A DNA stretch of 64,000 nt from Arcticibacter eurypsychrophilus (GTDB lineage Bacteria > Bacteroidota > Bacteroidia > Sphingobacteriales > Sphingobacteriaceae): positions 1-64,000 of the forward strand of contig NZ_MDFN01000006.1 in NCBI RefSeq assembly GCF_001730525.1. The letters are read 5' to 3'. The notes beneath the pieces were generated by a model. The model was not told where the DNA came from and ran no database searches. It saw nothing but the letters and a program-made list of their open reading frames with translations. Made by a program: the position numbers and the translations under genes. Each line of letters begins with the position of its first letter. Position 1 is the first letter of the stretch. This document shows positions 46,601 to 54,484 of the stretch, piece by piece.

Positions 46601-47124
46601 CAAGCATGGGCAATACATTCAAGTACAGACAGTTTAGCTTTAATTTTCTGATTGATGCACAATATGGTGCCGTGGCTTATTCCCTTACAGCCGCAGTACA
46701 CGCCGAACAAGGAAAAACTAAAAACACGCTTCCAGGGCGTTACAACGGAATTATCGGTAATGGGGTAATTCAAAATACAGATGGAACATATCGGAAGAAT
46801 GATGTGATCGCAAAAGAGATCTGGACCTATTACAATGCACACTACGGAAGAGATAACGTAGAGGGCAGCAGCTACTCCACAGATTTCGTCAAACTGAGAG
46901 AAGCCAGGTTAGACTATACTTTGACTCCTCAGTTGAGCAACAGACTTGGCTTACAACGTGTAAACATCGGCGTTTATGGTCGTAATTTATTGATGATTAC
47001 ACAATGGCCAGGATTTGATCCCGAATTCGGAACACTTAATAATGGCGATATCACTCAGGGCTTTGAACTAGGACAATTTCCAGTTACCCGGACCTTTGGA
47101 CTTAACTTAACTATAGCTCTTTAA
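43645..47124 (+). CDS. SusC-like TonB-dependent transducer
   Basis: An 1159-residue outer-membrane transporter with an N-terminal STN signalling domain (about residues 45-110, KIVWGGNQITLNRAFTEVEK, then LIKGTSLSYQL), carboxypeptidase-like domain (LSGKVLDDNGEALPGASVRI), TonB-box region (NQLQEVMVTTALGIKREEKAL), plug (VAGLNLVRSNAGPAGSNKII, LIVVDGVVINNGSG, ALYGQRGANGAIIITTKSG) and a barrel. The STN domain makes it a transducer that can act on the adjacent FecR/sigma pair. The ligand is not predictable from the transporter itself; the downstream enzymes suggest a phosphoester-containing compound. Confidence 0.95.
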   Translation: MNIIIRPKNIVSTKFIKMLLLTGAALFQLVLASFTAKSQLVLENKIVWGGNQITLNRAFTEVEKLSGITFNYNNAIVNDQKQINISRAERTVAETIQLLIKGTSLSYQLAGEKNVLIIRAQANGTLSGKVLDDNGEALPGASVRIIELNKSFTTDKNGSYSISVAPGTYTVEVKFISFETKRASGIKVTADKSTPLNFSMVTAANQLQEVMVTTALGIKREEKALGYSATVVTGKQLNESLSNNWTDALSGKVAGLNLVRSNAGPAGSNKIILRGESNLTGDNNALIVVDGVVINNGSGRATGSGSNAYLDGDSPVDFGTGLNDINSEDIESVTVLKGPGAAALYGQRGANGAIIITTKSGVARKGLGVSFNSNYSLESISRWPEYQNKYGQGVEGANYYSFGATADGASTRSTSSAWGPKFDGQEYFQYDPITHTGGTTRTPWVAYPDDRQNFFETGKTFTNNLTLDGGTENTAVRFSFTNVDNTWIIPNTGYNRNSVALSASQKVNDKLQISTKINYTNKWSDNLPNSGYNNQSIMYWNMFWEPNASVDWLKEYWLPGQENIAQSYPFSSYPDNPYLIANEMLNKSDRDGLTGNIQATYSFTKELSLLVRTSMDFASERRSQQRPYDTEKFRKGMFRTQNIFSKEASSDFLLQYKKKISKDVDLSVSAGGSMLTNRYTTDNNRADSLLYPGVFTLANKAGILDSRPGISEYNINSFYGLATMSYKNYLFLDITGRNDWNSVLATANSTNNVSFFYPSANASFILSEAFKLPKFISFAKIRASASGVGSGGQTSYQTALTYDTAPNFPGGLQNPSMLANLNLKSLFTTAYETGVDVRFLNNRLGFDLALYTSDTRDQILMAKADASSGYGSALVNGGLVRNKGIELAANGSPLKSQHGLNWNMTATFAANRNKVISLSDSVQQLTLQTGPGNRGAIVAAVGGSMGDLYGRGYQRSPEGEIVYENGYPRLTDEMLYLGNTTPKWRASMGNTFKYRQFSFNFLIDAQYGAVAYSLTAAVHAEQGKTKNTLPGRYNGIIGNGVIQNTDGTYRKNDVIAKEIWTYYNAHYGRDNVEGSSYSTDFVKLREARLDYTLTPQLSNRLGLQRVNIGVYGRNLLMITQWPGFDPEFGTLNNGDITQGFELGQFPVTRTFGLNLTIAL

Positions 47125-47136
47125 TCAAAAGGAAAG

Positions 47137-48582
47137 ATGAAAAGAAAAAAATATTCAATTTATGTATTTACCCTTGTGATGCTGTTAAGCGTAACGTCAT
47201 GCAAGGATGGATTTATTGAACTCAATACGAATCCAAATGCAGTAGACCATGCATTACCTCAAACTTTACTTGCCCCCGCCATTACTGATGTAGTAAGTGG
47301 CAATATGAACCGCAGCCAGCGTATTACAAATGAACTGATGCAGGTTACAGTTAACATGGGTGATTCGGATGGTAAAATATTCAGATATGACCTACTGAAA
47401 TCTGAGGCAGATTATTTGTACAACCTCTGGTATTTACAGTTGACAAATTTCAACGACATCTACGCTTCAGGACAAAACTTAAATAATCCGGCATTTATGG
47501 GAGTAGCCCGCATATGCCAGGTTTGGATCTACTCTCTTCTTACGGATACCTACGGAGATGTCCCCTATTTTAATGCGGGTAAAGCAAGGGAGGGTGTTAT
47601 GACTCCAGAATTCGATCAGCAGCAACTTATTTATGCAGATTTGTTTGCCAAACTCGAAGAGGCGAATACCTTACTAAAAACTGCTTCCAGTATTCCAGCT
47701 GCCAGTGATCCTGTGTTTGGAGGTGATCAGGTTAAATGGCGTAAATTCGGAAACTCACTTTATCTGCGTTTATTAATGCGGGTTTCTGCTAAGTCGGAAC
47801 TCAATACCATTGCAAAGATTAAAGAAATAGTGGATACTAATCCTGCAGGATATCCTGTAATGGGAAGCAATGATGATTCTGCCATATTAAGATGGACAGG
47901 TTCAGCTCCTTATGTATCACCCTTCTCGACATGGCGCCCCGCAGACTGGTACATCCCTAAATTAGCAAGCTTTTTTGTTGACAATCTGAATGAATGGAGT
48001 GACCCAAGAATTCAAAAATGGGGTACTTTGTATCAAGGCGAATATGCCGGTATTCCCAGTGGATATGCTTCCGGACAGGCACCTGATGGAAAATCATCAT
48101 TTCCTACTACTTTGCAAGTAGAACCTTTATTGGGTAATATCATGAACTATGCCGAGCTGCAGTTTATTCTTGCAGAGGCTGGTGCAAAAGGCTGGATCAG
48201 TAGCAATTCGGCTCAACGCTACTATGAAACAGGAGTAAACAGTGCAATCACATTATGGGGATATACATTGCCTGCTGGTTATTTAACCAATAAAAAAGCT
48301 AAATGGGACGATACCTACAGCACTGATAAGAAAATGGAGCTAATACTATTACAAAAATATTATGCGCTATTCTTCACAGATCTACAGTCATGGTTTGAGT
48401 ATCGTCGTACGGGTCATCCCATACTACCTAAAGGTGCTGGTTTACGGAATGGGGGAGTAATGCCTGCCAGACTTAATTATCCTTTATATGTACAAACGAT
48501 AAACGGCGATAATTATAATGCAGTAGTTGCGGCTCAAGGACCCGATACCTTCACTACAAACGTTTGGTGGCAAAAACCTTAA
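47137..48582 (+). CDS. SusD/RagB-type lipoprotein (SusD-like 2)
   Basis: A 481-residue lipoprotein with lipobox LLSVTSC, then KDGFIELNTNPNAV, the start pattern of the SusD-homologue group 2. Helical repeats and signature blocks follow: NLWYLQLTNFNDIYAS, ARICQVWIYSLLTDTYGDVP, WRKFGNSLYLRLLMRVS, MNYAELQFILAEAGAKGW and LILLQKYYALFFTDLQSWFE with YRRTGHP. It pairs with the SusC-like gene 12 bp upstream and would bind ligand at the surface. The conserved WRKFGNSL block is typical of SusDs not dedicated to a known glycan. Confidence 0.94.
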   Translation: MKRKKYSIYVFTLVMLLSVTSCKDGFIELNTNPNAVDHALPQTLLAPAITDVVSGNMNRSQRITNELMQVTVNMGDSDGKIFRYDLLKSEADYLYNLWYLQLTNFNDIYASGQNLNNPAFMGVARICQVWIYSLLTDTYGDVPYFNAGKAREGVMTPEFDQQQLIYADLFAKLEEANTLLKTASSIPAASDPVFGGDQVKWRKFGNSLYLRLLMRVSAKSELNTIAKIKEIVDTNPAGYPVMGSNDDSAILRWTGSAPYVSPFSTWRPADWYIPKLASFFVDNLNEWSDPRIQKWGTLYQGEYAGIPSGYASGQAPDGKSSFPTTLQVEPLLGNIMNYAELQFILAEAGAKGWISSNSAQRYYETGVNSAITLWGYTLPAGYLTNKKAKWDDTYSTDKKMELILLQKYYALFFTDLQSWFEYRRTGHPILPKGAGLRNGGVMPARLNYPLYVQTINGDNYNAVVAAQGPDTFTTNVWWQKP

Positions 48583-48610
48583 TCATTAATTGGTTTAAAA
48601 GTATTTTTTT

Positions 48611-50170
48611 ATGAAAACAAGATTTTTGTACATACTATTTAGTATAACAACATTTATATGGTCGGCTTGTGAAAAGCATAATTATGCCGAAGGAATATTA
48701 AGTCCTTTTATTTCACTTGAGGACGTCAGGAACATCTATAAAGGGACCGATATAACCCTAAACGAACAGAATTTGATTGGTGCAAGACAGGTTGTAGGGG
48801 TAGTTACTTCAGATGTTGATTCGGGTAATGTTCCAGCTGGCATAGTGATTCTTCAAAACAACAACAGGCAAAGAATCCGTGGAATATCGCTTAATTTAGG
48901 TGCATCAGCGTCTTCGTATCATCCGGGAGACTCCCTGGTAATCAGTATCAGAGGGGCAGTGTTAAAAAAGGTAGATGGTTCTATGCAGTTAACCGAGATT
49001 GCGGATACGGCTATTACTAAAATTTCTACCAAGAACCCTTTCACTATTCGAAACGTTTCAAGTTATACCATCAACCTTAATCCAAGAGAGTATGAGGGAA
49101 CGATGGTGAGCATTAAATCGGCAAGTGTCAGTCCATCCCCACTTCCTGGAGAACCTTATGCAGGTGACCGGTATTTGGTGAACGGTAACGATAGTGTGGC
49201 CATGCATACAGAAAGCTCTGCCCATTTTGCGCAGTCCTTTCTTCCTGGAGGAGCTACAGTTGCCGGGATTCTTTTTGTAAATCAAGATGCAGCAGATAAC
49301 ACTAAAGCATCCGTATGGCCACGTTACCTCTCCGACATCACTGATATAAGAGAAGCGATTGATCCGAACGCACCAGTTTTAGGAAAAAATGCAGTAGTCA
49401 TAACCGGTTATACCACAGATGTACTGGGAGCTGATGGAAACTATGAGTATTTTCAGTTTAAGGCGACAGAAAACATTGATTTTTCAAAAACACCAATGTC
49501 TGTTGTTACCTGTACCAATGCTGGTTCTGCTAGCCCATATCCTGGAGCTGCGCCTGGTGGCGGATGGGCTACAGGTGGCGGTAGAACTTATAAGTTTGAT
49601 CTTACTGAAGGCACTGTCTTAAAGGGAGAGTTCTTTTATGCAGGGGGAAGCAACAAGAAAATCAATGGTGCTAACTCTACTGATCTAAGTACAGCTAAAT
49701 GGATCAGATCTATCGCTTATGTCACTACAGACGGCGATGGTTATGGCAGCAAGAGTTCAGGATTACTTCCTAATAGTGGAAATGCCGGAGGGATTGCTAT
49801 TTTTGGCGGGACCAACATAACCGTGAAATCCATTCCTATGGATGCTGTATTTTACGGAGGAACAGGTACCACAACTATTGTGGATGTAGTTAATGGAATA
49901 GGCTACAGGATTCCAGACAATGACCACTATCATGCTGTAGATCCAGAAACCGCAGTAGAACAACCGTTCTTCTATCAAGGCAACAATCTATACAGGATCC
50001 CCTATTTATCACCAACCGTTCAGGGTATATTTATAAAACTTGGGGGTACTTTTAATACTAAAACCGATACTTGGGAAACGGCAAGAGCATATACATTTTA
50101 TGTCATGACAACAACGGCTGCATTATCTGAAATAGAGACAGATCAGGTCACTCAACTGTCCGGCAATTAA
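48611..50170 (+). CDS. DUF5689 domain lipoprotein
   Basis: A 519-residue lipoprotein (TTFIWSAC followed by EKHNYAEG). Residues about 30-245 form the DUF5689 domain, an OB-fold-like module: VVGVVTSDVDSGNVPAGIVI, RIRGISLNLGASASSYHPGD, LVISIRGAVLKKVDGSMQLT. The second half is a large beta-rich domain with Gly/Thr-rich stretches (GGGWATGGGRTYKFDLTEGT). DUF5689 proteins typically sit directly after SusC/SusD pairs as extra surface components. No catalytic motif is seen. It ends 11 bp before a hairpin terminator. Confidence 0.85.
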   Translation: MKTRFLYILFSITTFIWSACEKHNYAEGILSPFISLEDVRNIYKGTDITLNEQNLIGARQVVGVVTSDVDSGNVPAGIVILQNNNRQRIRGISLNLGASASSYHPGDSLVISIRGAVLKKVDGSMQLTEIADTAITKISTKNPFTIRNVSSYTINLNPREYEGTMVSIKSASVSPSPLPGEPYAGDRYLVNGNDSVAMHTESSAHFAQSFLPGGATVAGILFVNQDAADNTKASVWPRYLSDITDIREAIDPNAPVLGKNAVVITGYTTDVLGADGNYEYFQFKATENIDFSKTPMSVVTCTNAGSASPYPGAAPGGGWATGGGRTYKFDLTEGTVLKGEFFYAGGSNKKINGANSTDLSTAKWIRSIAYVTTDGDGYGSKSSGLLPNSGNAGGIAIFGGTNITVKSIPMDAVFYGGTGTTTIVDVVNGIGYRIPDNDHYHAVDPETAVEQPFFYQGNNLYRIPYLSPTVQGIFIKLGGTFNTKTDTWETARAYTFYVMTTTAALSEIETDQVTQLSGN

Positions 50171-50180
50171 AACTTAAACC

Positions 50181-50208
50181 AGCAGATAGCTCTTAAGGGC
50201 TATCTGCT
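50181..50208 (+). terminator. Hairpin terminator after DUF5689 gene
   Basis: AGCAGATAGC and GCTATCTGCT pair with a TCTTAAGG loop and a short TTT tract. It separates the transporter genes from the phospholipase-D-like gene 29 bp later and may attenuate read-through. Confidence 0.65.
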
Positions 50209-50236
50209 TTACTAAATTGCTGATCGACACATTAAA

Positions 50237-51421
50237 ATGATTCTAATTAAAAATCTCCTAGGCCTGATTCTTCTATTGACTCTTGTGTCATGCAGTAAAA
50301 GCAAGCAGGACTCTCTTGAAGGCCTGCCTCTTGACATCTCATTCCCATCGGCATACTTTACTGACCCAGATAAAATTGCTAGTCAGTCGGCTTCCCCTGT
50401 CATCATGGATAAGCTGATCGCTATGATTAATGCCAGTCCTGCACATTCCTCTATTTACCTTTCTATTTTTGGATTTGATCATTCAGGTGTTATTGCATCT
50501 TTGAAAAAGGCATCCAAGCGAGGAGTTGATTTGCACCTGCTGGTAGATAATAGTATAGACGAAACTCGTTTACAGAATGCAAAGACTATTAGTACAATTA
50601 AAGGATTTCTTACGGATGGATCTGAGTTGGTAATTGTAGATAATGATTGCACTGCATCCGCAATTAATCATAACAAGTTTGTGCTCTTTTCATCTTTAAA
50701 TACACTTGAGGGACTGAAGCATCAGGTCATTTTTCAAACTTCGCACAATTTCACAATAGATGACAGTAAAAAGATTCAGGATGCTGTAGTCGTATCTGAT
50801 AGCGGTATATATGAGGCCTATTTCAATTACTGGCAAGACATAAGCAAAAAAGCGGTTAGTGGAATGACCAATTTTTATTACCGTGAATACCAGAATGAAC
50901 TGACTGGAATTAGCGCCTATTATTTCCCAAAAAGGCGAAACGGGGTCTCCTATGGGGATGATACCATCATTGAAATCTTAAATGGAATATCGAAGCCTTC
51001 GGGTGCAATAATCAAAGTAGGGATGTCTGATTGGACATCATCGCGCTTGAATATAGTCAACAAGCTGGGTGACCTGCTCAATGCGGGAGCACATATAGAA
51101 GTAATTGCTAAAAACAAGGCTGATATAGAAATCTTAAACGGTTTAGAAGGATTAAGGAAAAAAGGGGCTTACATTAAAATTTACAATATAGTGAATAGCA
51201 ACCAGCAAAAGGTTAACATTCATGCTAAGTTCTTAATGATAAAAGGAGAATGGAAAGGAAAGCAATGTACAGTTCTGGCTACAGGTAGTCATAACTATAC
51301 TCAAAATGCGCTTAGAAATAACAATGAAACCTTGCTTCTATTTAAAAATAACACGGTACTTTATAACGCATATACCATTTGGTATGATGCCCTGAAAAAA
51401 TTACCTGGTTCGTCAGAATAA
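50237..51421 (+). CDS. Phospholipase D-like lipoprotein
   Basis: A 394-residue lipoprotein (LLTLVSC followed by SKSKQD) with two PLD-type half domains. HxK motifs are His145/Lys147 in INHNKFVLF and His329/Lys331 in NIHAKFLMI, each followed by a Ser-His-Asn block (QTSHNF at 167-172 and GSHNYTQNA at 350-358). The Asp that follows in the canonical HxKx4D is Ser151 in the first copy and Lys336 in the second. Members hydrolyse phosphodiester bonds in phospholipids or nucleic acids. Location in a SusC/SusD locus suggests cleavage of an extracellular phosphodiester substrate before uptake. Confidence 0.85.
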   Translation: MILIKNLLGLILLLTLVSCSKSKQDSLEGLPLDISFPSAYFTDPDKIASQSASPVIMDKLIAMINASPAHSSIYLSIFGFDHSGVIASLKKASKRGVDLHLLVDNSIDETRLQNAKTISTIKGFLTDGSELVIVDNDCTASAINHNKFVLFSSLNTLEGLKHQVIFQTSHNFTIDDSKKIQDAVVVSDSGIYEAYFNYWQDISKKAVSGMTNFYYREYQNELTGISAYYFPKRRNGVSYGDDTIIEILNGISKPSGAIIKVGMSDWTSSRLNIVNKLGDLLNAGAHIEVIAKNKADIEILNGLEGLRKKGAYIKIYNIVNSNQQKVNIHAKFLMIKGEWKGKQCTVLATGSHNYTQNALRNNNETLLLFKNNTVLYNAYTIWYDALKKLPGSSE

Positions 51422-51433
51422 TAAATAATTGAT

Positions 51434-52927
51434 ATGCATAACAGAAGATCATTTTTAAAAAACCTTGGTGCCGCAGGTACGTTACTGGCACTTCCCTCTG
51501 CTATACTACAGGCAGAACCACTAGTAAAAAAGGAACCACTGGACCTCTCTACCTTAACTATCCGCGGACATGTACACACCAAAGGAAAAGGCATTTCAGG
51601 AGTGTCTGTAACAGATGGTTTTAATATAACACAGACTGACAATAAAGGCAATTATGAGTTATTGAGCAACAAAACTGCCGAATTTATCTATATCAGTATC
51701 CCTGCGGGTTTTGCTATTAATCATAAAAAGGGAATAGCTGATTTTTATCAGCCACTCGATAAAAGTAGCACTAAATTTAATGCTGATTTTTCGCTAAACC
51801 CATTAGGTAAAAGTGACCTGAACCATAACTTTGTAGTATGGGCTGACCCTCAAATTATCTCTAAATCAGATGCTGAGCAGTTGAAGACAAGGACAGCACC
51901 CGATTTGCTACAACTCGTTAAATCATATCCCCAGGATACACTTTTCCATGGTATTGGTTGTGGTGACCTGGTTTGGGATCATTTCGAACTTTTCGAAGAC
52001 TATAGAACTGCTGTTGAAACCACTGGAATCCCCTTTTACAACGTCATAGGTAACCATGATATGGATCTCGATGCACGTACAGATGAATTATCAGCACAAA
52101 CTTTTAAAAAGCAGTTTGGCCCCACCTATTACTCCTTTAACAGAGGGGAGATTCATTACGTGGTATTGGATGATGTTTTTTTTATTGGAACAGCTAAAAA
52201 ATATATCGGCTATCTCACTGAACAGCAATTGCAATGGCTAGAACAGGACCTTGCCTTCGTTAAAAAAGGAACAACCTTAGTATTATCACTGCATATCCCT
52301 ACTAACACAGGATCGGTAAGACGCAATAATCTGAAAGAAGATGAGCTAGGCGGGGTGGTTTCCAATAGAGAGCGTCTGTATAAAATAATGGAAGGATATA
52401 CGGTTCATATCATGTCAGGACATACTCACATGAACGAAAAGTGGACTAAAGGAAACATTACCGAACATGTACATGGAACAGTTTGCGGGGCATGGTGGAC
52501 AGGTCCTGTTTGCAGTGATGGAAGTCCTGAAGGTTATGCCGTATATGAAGTTCAAGGAAGTCAGATTCAATGGTTTTATAAATCCATTGGAAAGCCAAGG
52601 GACCATCAGGTAAAAGTTTATCCAAAGGGCTTTGTTAAAGATTCACCAGATGAAATTATAGCGAACGTATGGAACTGGGACGCTAATTGGAAAATTGAAT
52701 GGTTGGAAGATGGTGTATTAAAGGGAGAGATGGAAAGACGTACAGCCCTGGATCCTCTGGCCGAAAAATTGTACAATGGGCCTCAGCTTCCTAAAAAGCA
52801 TAAATGGATTGATCCCACATTAACAGACCACTTATTTTTTGCTAAACCATCATCATCAGCCAAACTTATAGAAATAAAAGCAACAGATCGTTTTGGAAAA
52901 ATTTATGTAGAAAAGCTTTCTCTCTAA
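51434..52927 (+). CDS. Tat-exported metallophosphoesterase
   Basis: A 497-residue calcineurin-like phosphoesterase. The N-terminus MHNRRSFLKNLGAAGTLLAL is a twin-arginine signal (Arg4-Arg5). An N-terminal Ig-like module (TIRGHVHTKGKGISGVSV) precedes the catalytic domain, with metal-ligand motifs VVWADPQI, GCGDLVWDH, NVIGNHDMD, LSLHIPT and MSGHTHMNEKW, and a C-terminal metallophosphoesterase-associated domain (ALDPLAEKLYNGPQLPKKHKW). It would cleave phosphate mono- or diesters in the periplasm or at the surface. It is 12 bp after the PLD-like gene, so the two are one unit. Confidence 0.93.
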   Translation: MHNRRSFLKNLGAAGTLLALPSAILQAEPLVKKEPLDLSTLTIRGHVHTKGKGISGVSVTDGFNITQTDNKGNYELLSNKTAEFIYISIPAGFAINHKKGIADFYQPLDKSSTKFNADFSLNPLGKSDLNHNFVVWADPQIISKSDAEQLKTRTAPDLLQLVKSYPQDTLFHGIGCGDLVWDHFELFEDYRTAVETTGIPFYNVIGNHDMDLDARTDELSAQTFKKQFGPTYYSFNRGEIHYVVLDDVFFIGTAKKYIGYLTEQQLQWLEQDLAFVKKGTTLVLSLHIPTNTGSVRRNNLKEDELGGVVSNRERLYKIMEGYTVHIMSGHTHMNEKWTKGNITEHVHGTVCGAWWTGPVCSDGSPEGYAVYEVQGSQIQWFYKSIGKPRDHQVKVYPKGFVKDSPDEIIANVWNWDANWKIEWLEDGVLKGEMERRTALDPLAEKLYNGPQLPKKHKWIDPTLTDHLFFAKPSSSAKLIEIKATDRFGKIYVEKLSL

Positions 52928-52971
52928 ACGCAAAGAAAACTAAATAATAGGCATCAATAACGCAGTAAGAG

Positions 52972-53223
52972 ATGTTTGTCTGGAAGTATGAAATCACAAT
53001 TGGGAATAATGTGTGGATTGAAGGAAATACAGTCGCAAACCCAGGTGCACTTATAGGAAATAACGCAGTAATCGGATAAGAAAGCTTAGTGATGAAAGAT
53101 CTACCTGACAATGTAGTAGCAGTTGGAAATCCATGTAGAATTTTACGGTTAATTTCTGAAAAAGACAGACCTTATTATCACACAGATAAAGGATTTGATG
53201 TGGATGAATATATTAAAAGCTAA
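52972..53223 (+). pseudogene. Sugar O-acetyltransferase remnant
   Basis: The C-terminal part of a hexapeptide-repeat (maltose/galactoside O-acetyltransferase type) protein: ITIGNNVWIEGNTVANPGAL and IGNNAVIG, then a TAA at 53077-53079, then, in the same frame, MKDLPDNVVAVGNPCRILR, ISEKDRPYYHTDKGFDVDE. The first about 110 residues are missing and the stop replaces the Ala of VIGAGSV. It is a decayed gene unrelated to the preceding operon. Confidence 0.85.
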
Positions 53224-53330
53224 GAGAATAAAAACGCCTCCTAGAACTATTCTTATATAGATTAGTTCTAAACAATTTTGAATGACAAGGAAAGAATGCT
53301 TTCTTTGTAGCTGTTTGGAACAATTTATAT

Positions 53331-54467
53331 ATGACGATTAAAAAATTAATTGGTAAACTACACTTATGGCTCGGATTAATATCCGGTTTATTGGTGTTAT
53401 TTTTAGGCATTACAGGATGTATACTTGCATTCGAACGCGAAATTGAAAATGCCACTCAACCGTATCGATTTACAAAGACGCAGCAGAGTACCTTACTCCA
53501 GCCCTCAGTACTCAAACAGATAGCCGATCAGGAATTGCCCGGCAAAGCAGCACACAGTATCGGATACGAACCCGGCAAATCAGCCACAGCCGTATATTAT
53601 GGTGAGAAGCCGGAAGCCTATTACTATATCGTGTTTCTGAACCCTTATACGGGAAAGGTCCTTGAGGTAAAAAATATGTCCGACGACTTCTTTCGCATTG
53701 TAATCATGGGTCATTTCTACTTATGGTTACCTCCTCATATCGGGCAGCCAATTCTTGCTTCTGCCACACTTGTTTTTGTATTACTCATGATAACGGGGGT
53801 TATCCTATGGTGGCCCAGACATAAGACAGCCTTTAAACAACGTTTTACGATTAAATGGAATGCCCGATGGCGTAGAAGGAATTATGATTTACACAATGTA
53901 CTCGGGTTTTATATTACATGGGTCGCTATTTTCCTGGCTTTAACCGGCTTAGTAATGGGCTTTCAATGGTTCTCTAACTCGGTATACTGGATCGCTTCGG
54001 GAGGCAAACAAGAAGTGGCATATCAGGAAATTTTCTCTGATTCCATCCTCATATGGAACAAAGCCGGTAACATTCCAGCGATTGATAAGCTGTGGCACAA
54101 GACCATGCAAGAGAATCCTGGCTACAAAGGAAGCATAGAAATACATCCACCCGAAAATACAAAATCAGTAATTGAGGTAGCTATCAATCCGAACACAGAT
54201 ACCTTTTGGCAATATGATTACTTATTTTACGATCAGTACACTTTAAAGGAGAAAGAAGTTAAACACAGGTATGGAAAGCTGCAGAATGCGTCTGTTGCTG
54301 ATAAAATCATGCGCATGAATTATGATATTCACGTGGGGGCAATCGGCGGAATCGCAGGTAAGATCATTGCATTCCTGGCGAGCGCCATAGCCGCCAGTAT
54401 GCCTGTAACCGGGTTCTTAATTTGGCTTGGAAGGAAAAAGAAGTCCTGTAAAAAGCTAAATTCTTAA
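53331..54467 (+). CDS. PepSY-associated TM protein
   Basis: A 378-residue inner-membrane protein of the PepSY-TM family: TM1 (LHLWLGLISGLLVLFLGITG), a PepSY-like periplasmic part (AVYYGEKPEAYYYIVFLNPY), then TM2 (ATLVFVLLMITGVILWWP), TM3 (VLGFYITWVAIFLALTGLVMG) and TM4 near the C-terminus (AFLASAIAASMPVTGFLIWLG). His residues in LHLWLG, MGHFYLWLP and YDIHVGAIGG may bind heme or metal; family members are often linked to siderophore or metal uptake and ferric reduction. It lies 404 bp after the phosphoesterase gene beyond a pseudogene, so it is not clearly in the same operon. Confidence 0.88.
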   Translation: MTIKKLIGKLHLWLGLISGLLVLFLGITGCILAFEREIENATQPYRFTKTQQSTLLQPSVLKQIADQELPGKAAHSIGYEPGKSATAVYYGEKPEAYYYIVFLNPYTGKVLEVKNMSDDFFRIVIMGHFYLWLPPHIGQPILASATLVFVLLMITGVILWWPRHKTAFKQRFTIKWNARWRRRNYDLHNVLGFYITWVAIFLALTGLVMGFQWFSNSVYWIASGGKQEVAYQEIFSDSILIWNKAGNIPAIDKLWHKTMQENPGYKGSIEIHPPENTKSVIEVAINPNTDTFWQYDYLFYDQYTLKEKEVKHRYGKLQNASVADKIMRMNYDIHVGAIGGIAGKIIAFLASAIAASMPVTGFLIWLGRKKKSCKKLNS

Positions 54468-54484
54468 CAGCGGCACCAATTTAT

